A DNA stretch of 7,572 nucleotides from Bacillota bacterium. GTDB taxonomy: Bacteria > Bacillota > Desulfitobacteriia > Desulfitobacteriales > Desulfitobacteriaceae. Where the stretch lies: contig JAEWCM010000154.1 in NCBI GenBank assembly GCA_023390635.1, positions 1 through 7,572 on the forward strand, in the 5' to 3' direction. The notes beneath the pieces are model-generated. The model was not told where the DNA came from, made no database searches, and was given only the letters and a program-made list of their open reading frames with translations. Of this stretch, positions 6,573 to 7,572 are shown one piece after another; positions within the stretch are counted from its first letter, which is position 1; every line of letters begins with the position of its first letter. Both the position numbers and the translations under genes were made by a program.

Positions 6573-6616
6573 CTAACTCACTAAAGTCACTAATTCTCTA
6601 AATCTCTAGTACTCTC
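6573..6616 (-). repeat. UAG triplet array (octamer repeats), putative HutP-family binding site
   Basis: On the transcribed strand UAG triplets begin at 6608, 6600, 6592, 6583 and 6575, that is 8, 8, 9 and 8 bases apart, with a GAG in phase at 6616 before them. The repeats share more than the triplet: the consensus is TTAGWGAN in four units with CTAGAGAT as the first. B. subtilis HutP recognises three UAG-type (NAG) triplets per site, separated by four bases; here the gap is five. The array lies in the untranslated leader, starting 53 bases after the stop codon of the HutP-like gene and about 120 bases before the terminator stem. Placement and regularity suggest a target for that protein. Confidence 0.75.
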
Positions 6617-6669
6617 ACTGCTTGATTCAATTTTCAATAATATATCTGCACTTTATCCTTACTCAAGCA

Positions 6670-7119
6670 TTACAGGTGCATATAGCCTAATCCCACCCGA
6701 CCATGTTCCGAAAGGGGATGCAAAGAGGACCATCCAAATATGGCTATTGCCAACCATTTCTGATCGGTTACCATACCAACTTTCAAAGCAAAACTGGCAT
6801 TTGAATTCGTATGGATAAAAATACTGTTACTTGCTTCCAGCGTCGCATGCACCAAAGCATGAATATGTGTCGGTTCTTTGTGAATCACATTTGTATTGAA
6901 AGCCGCAGACAACACCGCATTGATAAGCTTTCCATTGCCCTGAAGGGTTGTCACCGTGCCACCAATCTCTGTCACTCCACATACCAAAGAATATTTATGT
7001 GTCAGAAGCCTCCTCAATTCATCTTCTTCAGTACGGGCCTCTGTCAAAGCTAAAAGCAACGAAGCCTTTTCCAGTGAAATGTTGCCTTCCTTATCCTTAA
7101 AACTATTAAAGTCTTGCAT
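6670..7119 (-). CDS. hutP: HutP-family RNA-binding antiterminator preceding the nif operon
   Basis: A 149-residue protein, the same length as B. subtilis HutP (148). HutP is a hexameric RNA-binding protein that, with L-histidine and a divalent metal ion, binds UAG repeats in hut mRNA and prevents termination. Recognisable segments are SLLLALTEA near residues 20-28, a cysteine in LVCGV (C47), HALVHATLEA at 87-96 matching HALYHATMEA, KWLAIAIFG at 121-129 matching DWIAVSLYG, and the C-terminus SEHGRVGLGYMHL matching LEHETFGVGINHI. The three metal-ligand histidines of HutP (H73, H77, H138) align with H87, H91 and H139. The region between the second histidine and the tryptophan is about 12 residues shorter, and a glutamate-threonine pair in the preceding helix is not conserved. 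No histidine-degradation genes are near; the downstream genes are nif. The start is ATG behind AGGAGGTGG. The symbol marks the family; its target is inferred to be the nif leader, and its effector is unknown. Confidence 0.88.
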   Translation of the reverse strand: MQDFNSFKDKEGNISLEKASLLLALTEARTEEDELRRLLTHKYSLVCGVTEIGGTVTTLQGNGKLINAVLSAAFNTNVIHKEPTHIHALVHATLEASNSIFIHTNSNASFALKVGMVTDQKWLAIAIFGWSSLHPLSEHGRVGLGYMHL

Positions 7120-7446
7120 TAAACCACCTCCTGCTTCAAATCAAAAAAGGGACAACAAGACATCACCAGTATATGATATCTCATTGGCCCCATTGCCATT
7201 CCACACTATTGTGTATTAAATTTTCTTGAAACAGGTTGTAGTTAGGATTACTGTTATAATACACGTTTTCATCTTAAGTGTCATTCTCTGTTTCAGGCTA
7301 ATATCGTCAATTTGCCGCGACTATATCTATATATGTTCATTATTCTTACTATATCTCTTGTTTTTATCAAATTGGATTTTCGTTTGTCTTGTGTACTTTA
7401 GCCTTTAAGCCAAAGGACTCACTCCAAACTTCTTCAACTCATAGGC
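7120..7446 (-). promoter_or_regulatory. Intergenic region between rrn terminator and hutP-like gene
   Basis: About 330 AT-rich bases with no supportable gene. The part nearest the rRNA operon (7446-7285) shows only a weak 5-bp hairpin (CCTTT/AAAGG, 7402-7416). The middle holds the promoter at 7284-7256. From the predicted start near 7250 there is a 5' untranslated region of about 130 bases before the hutP-like ATG; I see only short stems in it (for example ACAC-AATA-GTGT near 7213-7202), no known riboswitch or T-box motif and no second UAG array. The ribosome binding site AGGAGGTGG lies at its end. Confidence 0.55.
7256..7284 (-). promoter_or_regulatory. Predicted sigma-A-type promoter of the hutP-nif transcript
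   Basis: On the minus strand ATGACA (7284-7279) and TATTAT (7261-7256) are separated by exactly 17 bases. Each hexamer matches the housekeeping consensus at five of six positions. Transcription would begin near 7250. This is the best promoter-like pair between the rRNA terminator and nifI1. No operator is evident around it, which fits control lying downstream in the leader. Confidence 0.65.
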
Positions 7447-7485
7447 AGAAAAGCGAGAGTGCTGTAATAGCAATCTCGCTTTTCT
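7447..7485 (-). terminator. Intrinsic terminator of the ribosomal RNA operon
   Basis: AGAAAAGCGAGA pairs with TCTCGCTTTTCT over 12 bp, and an inner TGCT/AGCA pairing continues the stem above one mismatch. It starts three to four bases after the 5S rRNA 3' end. The U-rich stretch (CTTTTCT) is part of the 3' arm. It should isolate the nif operon from rRNA transcription, although read-through is possible. Confidence 0.85.
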
Positions 7486-7488
7486 AAG

Positions 7489-7572
7489 TTACCTGGCGAC
7501 GACTTACCTTCCCAGGACCCTGCGGTCCAAGTATTCTCAGCCCTGGAGGTCTTAACTTCCGTGTTCGGGATG
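7489..7572 (-). rRNA. rrf: 5S ribosomal RNA, 3' portion (cut by window edge)
   Basis: About 84 of roughly 117 bases are present; the 5' part lies past the right edge. The minus strand reads CCGAACACGGAAGTTAAG, the conserved loop B/helix III segment of bacterial 5S rRNA, followed by helices IV and V (GGACCGCAGGGTCC is part of a stem), and ends in CGTCGCCAGG, the 3' strand of helix I. The 16S and 23S genes are presumably further right, outside the window. The exact 3' end is uncertain by a few bases. Confidence 0.93.

Larger units (their letters stand above)
6285..6669 (-). promoter_or_regulatory. Long untranslated leader between hutP-like gene and nifI1 (putative attenuator)
   Basis: This 385-base AT-rich gap has no substantial gene and lies inside a run of same-strand genes whose other gaps are under 80 bases. 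In transcription order it contains a UAG triplet array (6616-6573), an imperfect inverted repeat (6533-6514), a hairpin (6497-6472), a tiny open frame (6471-6451), an intrinsic terminator (6452-6403), a small post-terminator hairpin (6394-6380) and the nifI1 ribosome binding site. I found no good -35/-10 pair and no -24/-12 (sigma-54) element in it. The nif genes therefore most likely depend on read-through from the promoter ahead of the hutP-like gene, past this terminator. Confidence 0.7.

Noticed and set aside
6555..6583. Internal promoter using TATTAT just after the UAG array
   Set aside because: The hexamer 17 bases upstream is ACTTTA, a poor -35, and the better match GTGACT is 20 bases away. 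Not convincing beside the promoter at 7284-7256.
6573..6616. CRISPR-like or satellite repeat interpretation of the octamer array
   Set aside because: Units are only eight bases long with no spacers of CRISPR size; the array is single, short and placed in an mRNA leader.
7120..7180. U-run (CCCTTTTTTG) in the hutP 5' untranslated region as a terminator
   Set aside because: No stable stem precedes the U-run on the minus strand.
7226..7408. Plus-strand 60-codon hydrophobic frame in the intergenic region
   Set aside because: It would start at TTG with no ribosome binding site, its hydrophobicity is what AT-rich DNA gives by chance, and it overlaps the predicted minus-strand promoter.

Overview
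The window carries most of a molybdenum nitrogenase (nif) operon, all on the minus strand and entered from the right-hand end. The operon starts about 330 bases downstream of a ribosomal RNA operon. In transcription order (right to left) it holds: the 3' part of a 5S rRNA gene with its terminator; a promoter; a gene for a HutP-family RNA-binding antiterminator; a 385-base untranslated leader with an array of UAG triplets and a strong intrinsic terminator; then nifI1, nifI2, nifH, nifD, nifK, nifE and the start of nifN, which runs off the left edge. No convincing gene lies on the plus strand; open frames there are antisense shadows.

The organism is probably an anaerobic Firmicute of the Peptococcaceae type (Desulfitobacterium, Dehalobacter, Desulfosporosinus and relatives, with heliobacteria as cousins). 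The reasons are the order nifI1-nifI2 in front of nifH, the group III-like NifH, the short NifK without a long N-terminal extension, the strong AGGAGG-type ribosome binding sites and the Firmicute-like 5S rRNA. The genus is an inference.

NifH is the Fe protein and NifD/NifK are the MoFe protein; all expected cluster-ligand cysteines and the FeMo-cofactor histidine are present. NifE and NifN form the scaffold on which FeMo-cofactor is finished. NifI1 and NifI2 are PII-like proteins known in other organisms to switch off nitrogenase after translation according to 2-oxoglutarate and ADP/ATP.

The unexpected part is the front of the operon. The first gene encodes a HutP homologue that keeps the three metal-binding histidines of Bacillus subtilis HutP. 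It is followed by a leader with five UAG triplets spaced 8, 8, 9 and 8 bases apart, then a weaker NAG series running into the 5' arm of a perfect 16-bp terminator hairpin, and only then by the nif genes. This copies the B. subtilis layout hutP - HutP-binding UAG sites - terminator - hut enzymes, with nitrogen-fixation genes in place of histidine degradation. I infer that nif transcription is controlled by HutP-type antitermination. That would add a transcriptional layer above the NifI switch.
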